Made by a program: the position numbers and the translations under genes
Assembly (NCBI RefSeq): GCF_003867015.1
Contig: NZ_CP032548.1
Span: 2,795,001 to 2,859,000, forward strand
Direction: 5' to 3'
DNA length: 64,000 nt
DNA from: Tenacibaculum singaporense
GTDB taxonomy: Bacteria; Bacteroidota; Bacteroidia; Flavobacteriales; Flavobacteriaceae
Shown here: piece after piece, positions 26,302 to 35,486 of the stretch
How the letters are laid out: every line of letters starts with the position of its first letter
Position numbering within the stretch: the first letter of the stretch is position 1
Notes under the pieces: model-generated
What the model was told of the DNA's origin: nothing
Seen by the model: only the letters and a program-made list of their open reading frames with translations
The model's database searches: none

Positions 26302-26850
26302 ATGAAAACAGATTTCACCCCTGAATTCATAAGCATTATTGAAAATGACGCTTGGATGCTACGTATTCTTGAAATCGTTCGTAGCCTACACCTCCCCGAT
26401 TGTTGGATTGGTGCCGGTTTTGTTAGGAACAAAATTTGGGACTACAAACACAATAATAAAAGAACTTCTTTAAACGATGTTGATGTTATTTACTTTGATA
26501 AAAGCGATACTTCCAAAGCTCGTGAATTAGCTCTTGAAGAACAGCTTAAGGCTATTAATTCCTCTGTTAACTGGTCGGTAAAAAATCAAGCAAGAATGCA
26601 TATTCGAAATAGTCATTCACCTTATAAAAATTGTCTCGAAGCCATTTCTTACTGGCCTGAAACTGCTACTTCGATTGCTATTCAGTTAAACTCTGACAAT
26701 CAAATTGAATATATTGCTCCGTATGGTTTAGACGATGTGTTCAACCTTGTTGTGCGACCTACTCCTAATTTCGATTTAACGACGTATCGTAACAGGGTTG
26801 CGAGTAAAAAATGGGAAGATACTTGGAAGAGGTTGGTTATTGAAGAGTAA
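26302..26850 (+). CDS. Nucleotidyltransferase-like protein (DUF925 type)
   Basis: 182 aa. The pattern CWIGAGFVRNKIWDY, then SLNDVDVIYFD (the DxD of the nucleotidyltransferase palm), and a C-terminal PYGLDDVFNLVVRPTP are characteristic of the DUF925 family, which is related to the minimal nucleotidyltransferases. Starts 5 bp after the HsdR-N gene, so the two are co-transcribed. Substrate unknown. The 171-bp gap downstream contains only a 20-codon frame that I do not call. Confidence 0.8.
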   Translation: MKTDFTPEFISIIENDAWMLRILEIVRSLHLPDCWIGAGFVRNKIWDYKHNNKRTSLNDVDVIYFDKSDTSKARELALEEQLKAINSSVNWSVKNQARMHIRNSHSPYKNCLEAISYWPETATSIAIQLNSDNQIEYIAPYGLDDVFNLVVRPTPNFDLTTYRNRVASKKWEDTWKRLVIEE

Positions 26851-27021
26851 GGGTATTCTCCTCGTGAGGCTCAACTTCGTTAATTCTTCCTTTTTTTCAT
26901 CACTTCAAAATAACGGTTTCCTATTTTATTATTTAGCAATTATGAAAAAAATTATCAAGAGAGTAAAATACCTCCTAATTTTTAATAAAATCACTTTAAA
27001 CTAATAATAAACAATTACTCA

Positions 27022-27879
27022 CTATGTAAACCTCCAACACACAATACGTGTTACCTTGTTTCCTTGGTGCATAGGAATTACTTTAAATTCTTTAACTCCT
27101 AACTTTTTTCCTGAGTTCTGTAAGCTTTCTACGTTTTCTTTTTTTGAAACCAAACTCGTAAACCATTTACTTACTTTCGGATGTTTAGAACTCTCATATA
27201 AATAGGTATGCAAAAAAGCTTTCTCTCCGCCTATATACCATAATTCATTAGAATTTCCTGCAAAATTACGTACTGCATTATTCCCTAAGTTTCTCGATTT
27301 TCTTCGGTTGGCTCCTCTCGCCTCTTCTGCTGATTTATAAAATGGAGGATTGCACATAGTTACTGTAAAAGCATCTCCTTCTTCTATAATTCCTTCTAAG
27401 ATATGTTCTTCTTTAAACTGTTGTCTTAATTCAACCTTATCAGTAAAACCATTATCATCTATAATATCCTGAGCATAATCTAACGAATCTAAATCTATAT
27501 CGGTTGCTACAAAATTCCAATCGTATACTGCAATTCCTAACAAAGGATAAATACAACTTGCCCCTGTACCAATATCTAATACCGTTACATTTTCTTCACC
27601 TGCAACTAAATCGGCTAAATGATGAATATAGTCTACTCTTCCCGGTATTGGCGGACATAAGTTCTCATCAGAAAAATTCCAATGTTTAATATTATAATGA
27701 GCTGCTAATAAAGCCTTATTAAACTCTTTTACAGCTATTGGATCAGAAAAATCAATAGTCTCTTTCTCAAACTTTTCAATGATAAATTCAGAAAGTTTCG
27801 GATACTTTTCTACCAATAGCGTGAAGTCGTATCCTTGATTGTGTATATTTTTAGGATGTAATCCTTTTTTTGTGCTCAT
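27022..27879 (-). CDS. rlmF: 23S rRNA (adenine(1618)-N6)-methyltransferase
   Basis: 285 aa. KGLHPKNIHNQGYDF is the RlmF N-terminal signature, VLDIGTGASCIYPLLG the SAM-binding motif I, and MCNPPFYKS the NPPF motif of N6-adenine methyltransferases. Transfers a methyl to A1618 of 23S rRNA using SAM. Its ATG overlaps the bshC stop by one base (TAATG), so it is translationally coupled; the third gene of a three-gene minus-strand operon. The start at 27879 is fixed by that overlap. Confidence 0.93.
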   Translation of the reverse strand: MSTKKGLHPKNIHNQGYDFTLLVEKYPKLSEFIIEKFEKETIDFSDPIAVKEFNKALLAAHYNIKHWNFSDENLCPPIPGRVDYIHHLADLVAGEENVTVLDIGTGASCIYPLLGIAVYDWNFVATDIDLDSLDYAQDIIDDNGFTDKVELRQQFKEEHILEGIIEEGDAFTVTMCNPPFYKSAEEARGANRRKSRNLGNNAVRNFAGNSNELWYIGGEKAFLHTYLYESSKHPKVSKWFTSLVSKKENVESLQNSGKKLGVKEFKVIPMHQGNKVTRIVCWRFT

Positions 27880-29474
27880 TAAAGTGTAATAACAGTAAAC
27901 TCTAGTTGTAACGGATGTAAGTTTTCTTTTAGAATTGTAATGAAGTCTGCTCCATACTCTAAATAGAACTCTGAAAAATTACGTTGACGCTCTTCTAAAC
28001 TTTGATTAGGTAATAATTCGTTTTGCAAAGCTACGATTCTTTCAACCATTTCTTTTTGACGTCTTTTTTCTGCTCGCAACCATCTTTTTTCAAGGTTTTC
28101 TAATCCTTTCACCTGTTTTCTTTCTTGTGCATTTACAGCTCCTAAGAAAGAAACATCGGTTTTTTTAGCTAGCTCACGTAAATCATCAAATTGTTGTTGT
28201 AAAAACTGTTTTTGCTTGGTAAAATCTACCTTAGTATCACCGTTAGCTAACACTTTTCTTGCTAGTAAGTCGTCTTGTTTTAAAAATAATTCTTCTTCTG
28301 AAACGTTTAGTTTTTCTAACTTTCCTAACTGCTTTTCTGAAAGTATTTGAGCTGAGTTTCTCAATAACAAAATAGGAAACGGAACATTTACTTTATCAAA
28401 ATATACCTTTAACTCTAACCAATAGGCTAACTCTCCTCCTCCACCTATGTAGCATAGGTTCGGTAAAATTACCTCTTGGTATAGTGGACGCATAATTACG
28501 TTTGGCGAAAAACATTCTGGTTCACTATGTAAATGGTCTAAGATTTCATCTTTTGTCCAAGAAATATCTGTATTGTTTACTTTGTAAATTCCGTTTTCAA
28601 GAACAATACGTTCACGAATCCTATCGGTAATATAAAATAAGTTTATCTCACGCGGATTTACTTGTATTTTATATGATTGTTCTAGTGCTGTAATTGTTTT
28701 CGATACTTCTTTATAAGAGGTTTCGTGTAACAAATCGTACTCTACATAAGGTATTAACGCTCTTTTTAATTCTCTTTCGTCAGCATCTAAAATTACCAAA
28801 CCATATTTTCCAAAAAGTTTGTCAGCTATATATCTGGTTGCACCTGCTAATGTTTTGTGCTGTAAATATCCTTTTTCAAAGAGTTCTTTTATTTGAATAG
28901 CATTTTTTGAACTTCCTAAATGTTCAGCAAATACTTCAAAAACATCTTGTAACCCCTCGGTTGTAAAACGTCCTACAGGTCCTTTTTGATCAGAGTTCCA
29001 CTGTACTTTTTTTCCTTTAAAGTTAAAGAAGTTAATTTCTTCAAAATCGTGGTCTTCTGTTGCCATCCAATATACGGGCACAAAATTCTCATTAGGAAAC
29101 TGCATTGACAAATGCTCGCACATGTTTATGGTTGAAATAATTTTATACAGAAAATATAACGGTCCCGTAAACAAATTCAACTGATGTCCTGTTGTTATGG
29201 TAAATGTATTCTCTTTTAGTAAACTTTCTATATTTTTTTGTGTCTCAAAAGATAAGTCAACGTCTTTGTATTGTTTTCTCAATACTTCAACTAACCTTTT
29301 CCTTTGAGTGCTTGAAATAGGGGTTGCTTTCTTTTCTTCTAACTGTTTTTCAAAGTTTCGTAAACTCGGATAACGGTTATAAAAAGGTTGAATCTTTTCA
29401 TCAGCCTTTAAATAGTCCTCCATTGTTTTAGAAAAGAATCCTGTATTTTTATAAGAGATATTGGTTATGTTCAT
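27879..29474 (-). CDS. bshC: Bacillithiol biosynthesis cysteine-adding enzyme
   Basis: 531 aa, the normal BshC length. Catalyses addition of cysteine to GlcN-malate, the last step of bacillithiol synthesis. FTITTGHQLNLFTGPLYFLYKI and MATEDHDFEEINFF are signature stretches of the nucleotide-binding core. A C-terminal coiled coil follows (roughly residues 380-480, KLEKLNVSEEELFLKQDDL and the Lys/Arg-rich segment RWLRAEKRRQKEM). One-base overlaps on both sides (TAATG at 27877-27881 and 29472-29476). bshA and bshB are not in this window. Confidence 0.94.
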   Translation of the reverse strand: MNITNISYKNTGFFSKTMEDYLKADEKIQPFYNRYPSLRNFEKQLEEKKATPISSTQRKRLVEVLRKQYKDVDLSFETQKNIESLLKENTFTITTGHQLNLFTGPLYFLYKIISTINMCEHLSMQFPNENFVPVYWMATEDHDFEEINFFNFKGKKVQWNSDQKGPVGRFTTEGLQDVFEVFAEHLGSSKNAIQIKELFEKGYLQHKTLAGATRYIADKLFGKYGLVILDADERELKRALIPYVEYDLLHETSYKEVSKTITALEQSYKIQVNPREINLFYITDRIRERIVLENGIYKVNNTDISWTKDEILDHLHSEPECFSPNVIMRPLYQEVILPNLCYIGGGGELAYWLELKVYFDKVNVPFPILLLRNSAQILSEKQLGKLEKLNVSEEELFLKQDDLLARKVLANGDTKVDFTKQKQFLQQQFDDLRELAKKTDVSFLGAVNAQERKQVKGLENLEKRWLRAEKRRQKEMVERIVALQNELLPNQSLEERQRNFSEFYLEYGADFITILKENLHPLQLEFTVITL

Positions 29475-30139
29475 TACTTATTGGCTCTTTGAAATAATGT
29501 GTAAACATACGGACGTTCTCCTCCGTACGGATTTACAAATGTGTGATTAAAACTATTGACTAAAACAAAATCGTTTCCTAATTTTTCTTGTAACATTTCC
29601 GTATTGTAACGTTGTAATTGCAGTCCACAACATTTTTCTGCTCCATCTAAAGCAAAAACAGCAATAATTACAAATCCGTCTACTTTTACAAGCTTCTTTA
29701 ATAAATTAAAATAGGCGTTTTGTTCTTCTTCTTTTAAAAAGAAATGTAGTACCGCTCTATCGTTCCAAACATCTACTTCTTCAAGATTTTGTAGTTGGGT
29801 TGGAGCCACTAAATTATCGGCTATAAAGTTAACTTTTGATGCACTTTCTCCTAATCGATTTTTTACATCGGTTAGTGCTTTTTCAGATAAATCATTTGCT
29901 ATTAAGCCTGAATATCCATCAGCTACTAGCTCATCAATTAACATAGACGAACCAACACCAACGTTTAAGATTTTAGCGTCTTTTGGTACGTTAGATTCCT
30001 TTAATAATTCAATAGTTTCTTTCGAACTTTCTTCGAACCACCCTAGTTTTTCAGTTGGATTTTTTACGTAGGCTGCATTCCAGTGTTCTTTATAGTTAAT
30101 TTCTCCCGGAATGTTACACTCACTCTCTTTTGTAGTCAT
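29474..30139 (-). CDS. Class I SAM-dependent methyltransferase
   Basis: 221 aa. YKEHWNAAYVKNPTEKLGWFEES at the N-terminus is typical of the methyltransferase family often misnamed trans-aconitate or thiopurine type. Motif I is ILNVGVGSSMLIDEL; DVWNDRAVLHFF corresponds to motif IV. The pair CC in GAEKCCGLQLQRY near residue 170 is a family feature. It is first gene of the operon with bshC and rlmF, joined by a one-base overlap. Substrate unknown; a small molecule is more likely than a macromolecule by size. Confidence 0.82.
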   Translation of the reverse strand: MTTKESECNIPGEINYKEHWNAAYVKNPTEKLGWFEESSKETIELLKESNVPKDAKILNVGVGSSMLIDELVADGYSGLIANDLSEKALTDVKNRLGESASKVNFIADNLVAPTQLQNLEEVDVWNDRAVLHFFLKEEEQNAYFNLLKKLVKVDGFVIIAVFALDGAEKCCGLQLQRYNTEMLQEKLGNDFVLVNSFNHTFVNPYGGERPYVYTLFQRANK

Positions 30140-30260
30140 AGTTCAAAAATAGGAAAATTTAATCCTTTGTCGAAAACTTACCACACTTCTAACAGATTTT
30201 TAACTACATTCTTTTTTAAACCATCTATTTAGGTATTTTTACAGTTAGTAAATTACAATT

Positions 30261-32195
30261 ATGCAGTTTAAACATCCTGAGATTTTATATTTCTTAGCTT
30301 TTTTACTCATTCCTATTTTGGTACACTTGTTCCAACTACAGCGATTTGTAAAAGTTCCGTTTACCAATGTAGCTTTTTTACAAAAGTTAGTGTTGCAAAC
30401 ACGTAAAAGTTCTCGTATAAAAAAATGGCTGATTTTAGCTACTCGTTTACTGCTACTCGCTGCCCTTATTTTTGCTTTTGCTCAGCCATATTTTAGTAAC
30501 CACAAAGCAAATGAAGAGCAACATTTCTTTATGTATCTTGATAATTCTTTAAGTACTAACGCTTTTGGAGAAAAAGGTAATTTACTGCAAATTGCTACTC
30601 AAGAAATTATTGAAAACTCAATAGAAAAAACTAAGTATTCTTTACTTACAAACGATCATTTTTACGCTAATAAAACAGTTTCTGAACTAAAAGAAGAGCT
30701 GTTAAAAACAACTAATACTGCTAAAAACAGAAAACTTGCTGATGTTTTTTTAAAAATGACTAGTGAGCATAAGTCTATAACTTCTTCTACCAAAAACATT
30801 GTAATTTCTGATTTTCAAAACATTAAAAAAGAGGAAATTGACAACGCTCCTGAAAATACTTCTTTTGTAAAATTGATACCTGAACAAAAAAGCAACATTT
30901 CTATTGATAGTGTTTTTGTAGATGACAATGGAGGTTCTAATTTCAACGTACATATTGTTGTTAGAAATCAAGGAAATGCTAAAAATGACATTCCTATTGC
31001 TATATATAATAATGACAAGCTATTGAATAAACAAACCTTTAGTATTGAGGAAAACAAGACTACGGAAGTTACTTTTTCTGTTGTAAAAACTCCAATGTTT
31101 TTAGGTAGAGTTGCTATTAATTTTAACGACACTTATGGGTTTGATAATTCGTTTTATTTTACCATCAATACCAACGAAAAAATTAATGTATTAGCTATTG
31201 GAGAATCAAATAACTTCTTACAACGAATTTATACCAAAGAAGAATTTAACTTTACTTCTTCTACGCTACAAAATGCCAACTATAATTTGATAGATAAGCA
31301 ACATCTTATTGTATTAAATGAGTTGGAAAGTATTCCTGAAACGCTTCTGAATAGCTTAGAAAGCTACACTAAAAAAGGTGGAAATCTTGTTATAATTCCA
31401 AGTAAAGAATCAGCACTTTCTTCTTTTAACAACTTTTTTGGGAAGCTAAATACAGGAAAGTTGCTTTCTAAAAAAAATGATAGCTTAAAGGTTACTTCGA
31501 TTAATTATAATCACCCTCTTTTAAAAAATGTTTTCGAAAAGAAAGTTGCTAACTTTCAATATCCGTTTGTAAAAACTTCTTTTAATTCTGAATTTAAGAA
31601 TGCTAGTAACATTGTTTCTTTTGAAAACAAACAAGGCTTTATTAAACAGATTAATCTGCCAAATGCTTCTATGTATTGGGTAGCAGCTCCTCTAAATAAA
31701 GATAATAGTAACTTTACGAACTCACCTTTAATTGTACCTGTTTTTTATAACATCGGAAAACAAAGTTTACAACTTTCTGAATTGTATTATACCATAGACA
31801 CAAAAAATACTATTGATATTGATAAACAACTAGGTAAAGATGAAGTTTTAAGTATTGTTAGTAGCAAAGGTTCTTTTATTCCTTTGCAACAAACTTTTCA
31901 AAACAAAACGCGTATCACAACCAAAGATCAACCTTTAGTTGCTGGCTTTTATCAAATACAACAAGGAAATAATGTGCTTAGAAATGTTGCTTTTAATTAT
32001 AACAAAAGTGAAAGTGCCTTAGATTTTTTAATATTTTCTGAAGCTAATGATATGACTATATCTACTTCAGTTAAAAACACCTTGGAAAATATTAATGATG
32101 AAAACAAAATTCAATGGCTTTGGAAATGGTTTTTGGGCTTAGCTATTGTATCTTTGCTTTTAGAAATTTTGATTTTAAAATTCTTTAAACCATGA
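30261..32195 (+). CDS. BatA-domain membrane protein
   Basis: 644 aa. The N-terminal 80 residues (ILYFLAFLLIPILVHLFQLQRF, then KWLILATRLLLLAALIFAFAQPYF) are the BatA/Aerotolerance two-helix domain of Bacteroidota. A vWA-like extracytoplasmic region follows (YLDNSLSTNAF), with beta-rich repeats, and a C-terminal helix (WKWFLGLAIVSLLLEILIL) closes the protein. It overlaps the dihydroorotase-like gene by 4 bp (ATGA), so it heads an operon with three more genes. Role in the cell envelope is inferred from the family. Confidence 0.83.
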   Translation: MQFKHPEILYFLAFLLIPILVHLFQLQRFVKVPFTNVAFLQKLVLQTRKSSRIKKWLILATRLLLLAALIFAFAQPYFSNHKANEEQHFFMYLDNSLSTNAFGEKGNLLQIATQEIIENSIEKTKYSLLTNDHFYANKTVSELKEELLKTTNTAKNRKLADVFLKMTSEHKSITSSTKNIVISDFQNIKKEEIDNAPENTSFVKLIPEQKSNISIDSVFVDDNGGSNFNVHIVVRNQGNAKNDIPIAIYNNDKLLNKQTFSIEENKTTEVTFSVVKTPMFLGRVAINFNDTYGFDNSFYFTINTNEKINVLAIGESNNFLQRIYTKEEFNFTSSTLQNANYNLIDKQHLIVLNELESIPETLLNSLESYTKKGGNLVIIPSKESALSSFNNFFGKLNTGKLLSKKNDSLKVTSINYNHPLLKNVFEKKVANFQYPFVKTSFNSEFKNASNIVSFENKQGFIKQINLPNASMYWVAAPLNKDNSNFTNSPLIVPVFYNIGKQSLQLSELYYTIDTKNTIDIDKQLGKDEVLSIVSSKGSFIPLQQTFQNKTRITTKDQPLVAGFYQIQQGNNVLRNVAFNYNKSESALDFLIFSEANDMTISTSVKNTLENINDENKIQWLWKWFLGLAIVSLLLEILILKFFKP

Positions 32196-33451
32196 CAACG
32201 CTGCTTAAATCGGCAACAATAATAGATGCTTCTAGTCCTTACCACCAACAAACTAAAGATATTTTAATTACCGACGGTATTATTACCAAAATTGATAACA
32301 ACATTGCTAGTGAAGAAACTTATCAAGTTGTAGAACTTGAGAATCTTCATGTATCACCAGGTTGGTTTGATACGAGTGTTTCTTTTGGAGAACCGGGTTA
32401 TGAAGAACGAGAAACCTTGCTACATGGTGTTCAAGTGGCGGCTAAAAGTGGTTTTACACATGTAGCTATCAATCCAAACACTCACCCTATAGTTGATAAT
32501 AAATCAGCCATAGAGTTTTTAATTAATAAAGTAAACGGAGCGGCAACCAGCATTCATCCTATTGGAGCCTTAACACAACAAAGTAAAGGTGTTGAAATGT
32601 CTGAAATGTACGATATGCAACAATCGGGAGCTGTTGCTTTTGGCGATTATAACAAACCTGTTAGTAACGATAATCTATTAAAAATAGCATTGTTATATGC
32701 TCAAAATTTTGACGGATTGGTACTAAGCTTTCCTAAAAACAATTTAATTGCAGGTGAAGGTGTTGCTAACGAAGGAAAAAACAGTACGCTTTTAGGATTG
32801 AAAGGAATTCCTGCACTTGCAGAAGAAATTCAAATTTCTCGCGATTTGTTTTTATTAGAATACACAGGAGGAAAATTACACATTCCTACTATCTCAACTG
32901 CTAAGTCTGTTCAACTTATTAAAGAAGCAAAAGAAAAAGGGTTAGATGTAACGTGTAGTGTTGCTGTACATAATTTAGTTCTGACAGATGATGAACTACA
33001 TGGTTTTGAAGCTAATAAAAAAGTAAATCCTCCCCTACGTACAGAAGAAGATAAAAAAGCCCTAATACAAGGTTTAAAAGAAGGAGTTATTGATATAATT
33101 ACATCAGACCATAATCCTATAGACATTGAACATAAAAAAGTAGAGTTTTCTACCGCAAAAGACGGAACTATTGGTTTAGAAAGTGCTTTTGGAGCGTTGA
33201 ATACTGTATTAGATTTAGAAACTATTATCAACTGTTTATCTAACAATCCTAGAAAACGTTTTAATATTGAGTTGGCTTCCATAAAAGAAGATGAAAAAGC
33301 AAGTTTGTCTGTTTTTAACCCTGATGGAGCATATACTTTCTCAGAGCAAAACATTGTTTCTACCTCAAAAAACAGTATCTTTCTAGGGAAAAAACTAGAA
33401 GGAAAAGTTTATGGTATTTACAATAATAGTCAACTAATTTTAAACTCATAG
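32192..33451 (+). CDS. Dihydroorotase-like protein lacking the zinc ligands (probable pseudo-enzyme)
   Basis: 419 aa, full-length dihydroorotase fold. The HxH that binds zinc in true enzymes (DxHxHxREPG) is replaced by DTSVSFGEPGYEER, with neither His present. The later His site also reads LHIPTIST instead of LHISHVST, so two metal ligand positions are lost, although the Asp in ITSDHNP remains. By analogy with pseudo-DHO partners of aspartate transcarbamoylase (for example in Pseudomonas) it may be structural rather than catalytic. It overlaps the BatA gene by 4 bp; no pyrB is nearby. Confidence 0.85.
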   Translation: MTTLLKSATIIDASSPYHQQTKDILITDGIITKIDNNIASEETYQVVELENLHVSPGWFDTSVSFGEPGYEERETLLHGVQVAAKSGFTHVAINPNTHPIVDNKSAIEFLINKVNGAATSIHPIGALTQQSKGVEMSEMYDMQQSGAVAFGDYNKPVSNDNLLKIALLYAQNFDGLVLSFPKNNLIAGEGVANEGKNSTLLGLKGIPALAEEIQISRDLFLLEYTGGKLHIPTISTAKSVQLIKEAKEKGLDVTCSVAVHNLVLTDDELHGFEANKKVNPPLRTEEDKKALIQGLKEGVIDIITSDHNPIDIEHKKVEFSTAKDGTIGLESAFGALNTVLDLETIINCLSNNPRKRFNIELASIKEDEKASLSVFNPDGAYTFSEQNIVSTSKNSIFLGKKLEGKVYGIYNNSQLILNS

Positions 33452-33455
33452 AATC

Positions 33456-33782
33456 ATGGAAAATCTAACAGTAAACGAAGGAAAAACCGCTGCTATAATT
33501 AGTCACTTTTGGGTTATAGGTCTTATCATCGGTTTTATTCTAAACATGAACAAAAGAAACGATTTTGCTAGTTTTTACATCAGACAAATGCTTGGTTTAA
33601 ATGTTCTTCAACTTTTAAACGGGTGGGTTGTTTATAGATATTTAGGTAGTAATGCTGGTTGGATTGTTGGAGTACTACTATTTGTACTTTGGTTAATTAG
33701 CCTTTTAGCTGTTTTAAAGGGAGAAAAGAAGCTTGTACCAGTTGTTGGTGAGCAATTTCAAAACCTATTTAAAGGAATTTAA
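33456..33782 (+). CDS. Small membrane protein, Tic20/DUF4870-like
   Basis: 108 aa with three hydrophobic segments (residues 13-30, 45-62, 66-85). The N-terminus NEGKTAAIISHFWVIGLIIGF and FASFYIRQMLGLNVLQ match the import-component/DUF4870-like family seen in flavobacteria. It lies 5 bp after the dihydroorotase-like gene and 4 bp before the esterase, so it is in the same operon. Function unknown. Confidence 0.72.
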   Translation: MENLTVNEGKTAAIISHFWVIGLIIGFILNMNKRNDFASFYIRQMLGLNVLQLLNGWVVYRYLGSNAGWIVGVLLFVLWLISLLAVLKGEKKLVPVVGEQFQNLFKGI

Positions 33783-33785
33783 TAC

Positions 33786-34424
33786 ATGAGTTTACAATAC
33801 ATTGTAAGAGAACCTAAAACTTCAAATGCTAACCCTCCTTTATTAATTTTATTACACGGATATGGTAGCAACGAACAAGATTTATTTTCATTTGCAGAAG
33901 AATTACCAGACGATTTATTAATTGTAAGCGCTAGAGCTCTTCACGATATGGGCTATGGTGGTTATGCTTGGTATGCTATAAATTTTGATTCAGTTAACGG
34001 TAAGTTTTCTGATTTAAAACAAGCAGCTGAATCAGTTGATAAGATTGCTTCATTTATAGATGAAATCAAACAGAAATACAATACCAACCCTGATAAAACA
34101 TTTTTATTAGGATTTAGCCAAGGAGCTATTTTAAGTTATGCGTTAAGTTTTAAGTACCCTAACAAGGTAAAACACGTAGTAGCTTTAAGCGGTTATATTA
34201 ATGAAGAGTTATTACCTACTGAAATAGATAACTCTATTGCTACAGATTATTATATTTCTCACGGAACTGTAGATCAAGTTCTTCCTATAGATTGGGCGCG
34301 TAAAGCCCCTATTATACTGAAAGACTTTAAGTTAGATAACGAGTATTCAGAATATCCAGTTGGACATGGTGTTGCCCCTCAAAACTTTTATAGTTTTAAA
34401 AGCTGGATTGAGGAAAGACTATAA
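33786..34424 (+). CDS. Alpha/beta hydrolase, phospholipase/carboxylesterase family
   Basis: 212 aa. LILLHGYGSNEQDLFSFAEELP is the oxyanion-hole region, GFSQGAILSY carries the nucleophile Ser (GFSQG), and the catalytic Asp and His are expected in HGTVDQVLPI and PVGHGVAPQNF. Length and motifs match the small acyl-thioesterase/carboxylesterase family. Cytoplasmic (no signal peptide). Last gene of the BatA operon; a terminator-like region and new promoter box follow before the sterol desaturase. Confidence 0.88.
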   Translation: MSLQYIVREPKTSNANPPLLILLHGYGSNEQDLFSFAEELPDDLLIVSARALHDMGYGGYAWYAINFDSVNGKFSDLKQAAESVDKIASFIDEIKQKYNTNPDKTFLLGFSQGAILSYALSFKYPNKVKHVVALSGYINEELLPTEIDNSIATDYYISHGTVDQVLPIDWARKAPIILKDFKLDNEYSEYPVGHGVAPQNFYSFKSWIEERL

Positions 34425-34454
34425 ACTTTAACAGTTAAATTGAGTAAAATTAAA

Positions 34455-34462
34455 TATTTTTG
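34455..34462 (+). promoter_or_regulatory. -7 promoter box of the sterol desaturase gene
   Basis: TATTTTTG, a perfect TAnnTTTG, is 16 bp before the ATG. The -33 element is not recognisable 19 bp upstream, so confidence is moderate. Confidence 0.4.
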
Positions 34463-34478
34463 CAATTAAAAAAATAGC

Positions 34479-35450
34479 ATGAGCAACATATTTAATCAAG
34501 ATATATTATACTACTGGAGTGCTCCATTTTTCATTTCAGTAATCTTACTCGAAATGTTCTTTAGCTATAGAGCTAAAGCTAAAAACTACGAATTTAAAGA
34601 TACAGCTACTAATGTTTACTTTGCTTTAGTAAATTTTAGTCTAGACTTGTTAATGAAGGTTACTTCATTTGCCATTATGGGCTTTTGTTACCAATACAGA
34701 ATTATTGACTGGGAAGGTAACATGTCGTGGGCATATTGGCTGTTAGCTTTTATTGGTCAAGACTTTTTGTACTATATACACCATTATGTAGATCATCATT
34801 CACGATTTTTCTGGGCTGTACACGTAACACATCACAACTCTGAATTTTATAATATTTCAACTGGTTTTAGATCTCCAGTTTTACAGCCTTTATTTAGGTA
34901 TATGTTCTTTTTACCGTTAGCTTTTCTAGGTGTTATGCCACTACACATTATGTTTGCATATGCCATGAATCAAAACTACGGAACCTTATGCCATACCAAT
35001 TTTATTAAAAGTAAATTAGGTTGGTGGGGATATATTTTTGTAACTCCTTCTCATCACAGAGTGCATCATGCTTCAAACACTAAATACCTTGATAAAAATA
35101 TGGGAATGGTCTTAATTATTTGGGATCGTATTTTTGGAACTTTTCAGGCTGAAGAGGATGAAACTGAATATGAAAAATTACGTTATGGTTTAACCAAACC
35201 TTTAGAGGACAAAGGACCGATTAACATCATTTTTCACGAGTGGAAAGAGATTTTTAAAGACTTTTTTAATCGAAAAAAGGATTTACCATTAACAACACGC
35301 TTAAAATATGTGTTTATGCCTCCTGGTTGGAGTCATGATGGTAGCACTAAAACAAGTAGAGAATTACAAAAAGAACTTGCTTCCACTACAGAAGTGATAA
35401 CAACTCCTAAAGAATTAAGAGTAAGTCCACAAAAAATAAAAGTCGAGTAA
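34479..35450 (+). CDS. Sterol desaturase / fatty-acid-hydroxylase family protein
   Basis: 323 aa, an integral membrane di-iron enzyme. The His clusters HHYVDHHSRFFWAVHVTHHNSEFY (two boxes) and SHHRVHHASNTKYLDKNMG (third) are all intact. About four hydrophobic segments (residues 8-28, 45-67, 80-95 and 130-160). It hydroxylates or desaturates a lipid; the substrate cannot be told from sequence (bacterial members act on sphingolipids, carotenoids and others). Single gene with its own promoter box and a terminator at its stop. Confidence 0.9.
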   Translation: MSNIFNQDILYYWSAPFFISVILLEMFFSYRAKAKNYEFKDTATNVYFALVNFSLDLLMKVTSFAIMGFCYQYRIIDWEGNMSWAYWLLAFIGQDFLYYIHHYVDHHSRFFWAVHVTHHNSEFYNISTGFRSPVLQPLFRYMFFLPLAFLGVMPLHIMFAYAMNQNYGTLCHTNFIKSKLGWWGYIFVTPSHHRVHHASNTKYLDKNMGMVLIIWDRIFGTFQAEEDETEYEKLRYGLTKPLEDKGPINIIFHEWKEIFKDFFNRKKDLPLTTRLKYVFMPPGWSHDGSTKTSRELQKELASTTEVITTPKELRVSPQKIKVE

Positions 35451-35466
35451 ATACTCGACTTTTTCT
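35436..35466 (+). terminator. Terminator overlapping the end of the sterol desaturase gene
   Basis: AGTCGAGTA (35441-35449) pairs perfectly with TACTCGACT (35452-35460), followed by T5. The stop codon of the gene is inside the hairpin (loop and stem edge). Confidence 0.85.
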
Positions 35467-35486
35467 TTTATTAAATAGATATACTA

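Noticed and set aside
26798..27004. 68-aa plus-strand frame after the nucleotidyltransferase gene
   Set aside because: It overlaps the end of that gene in another frame; a nested 20-codon frame (MKKIIKRVKYLLIFNKITLN) has no supporting signal.
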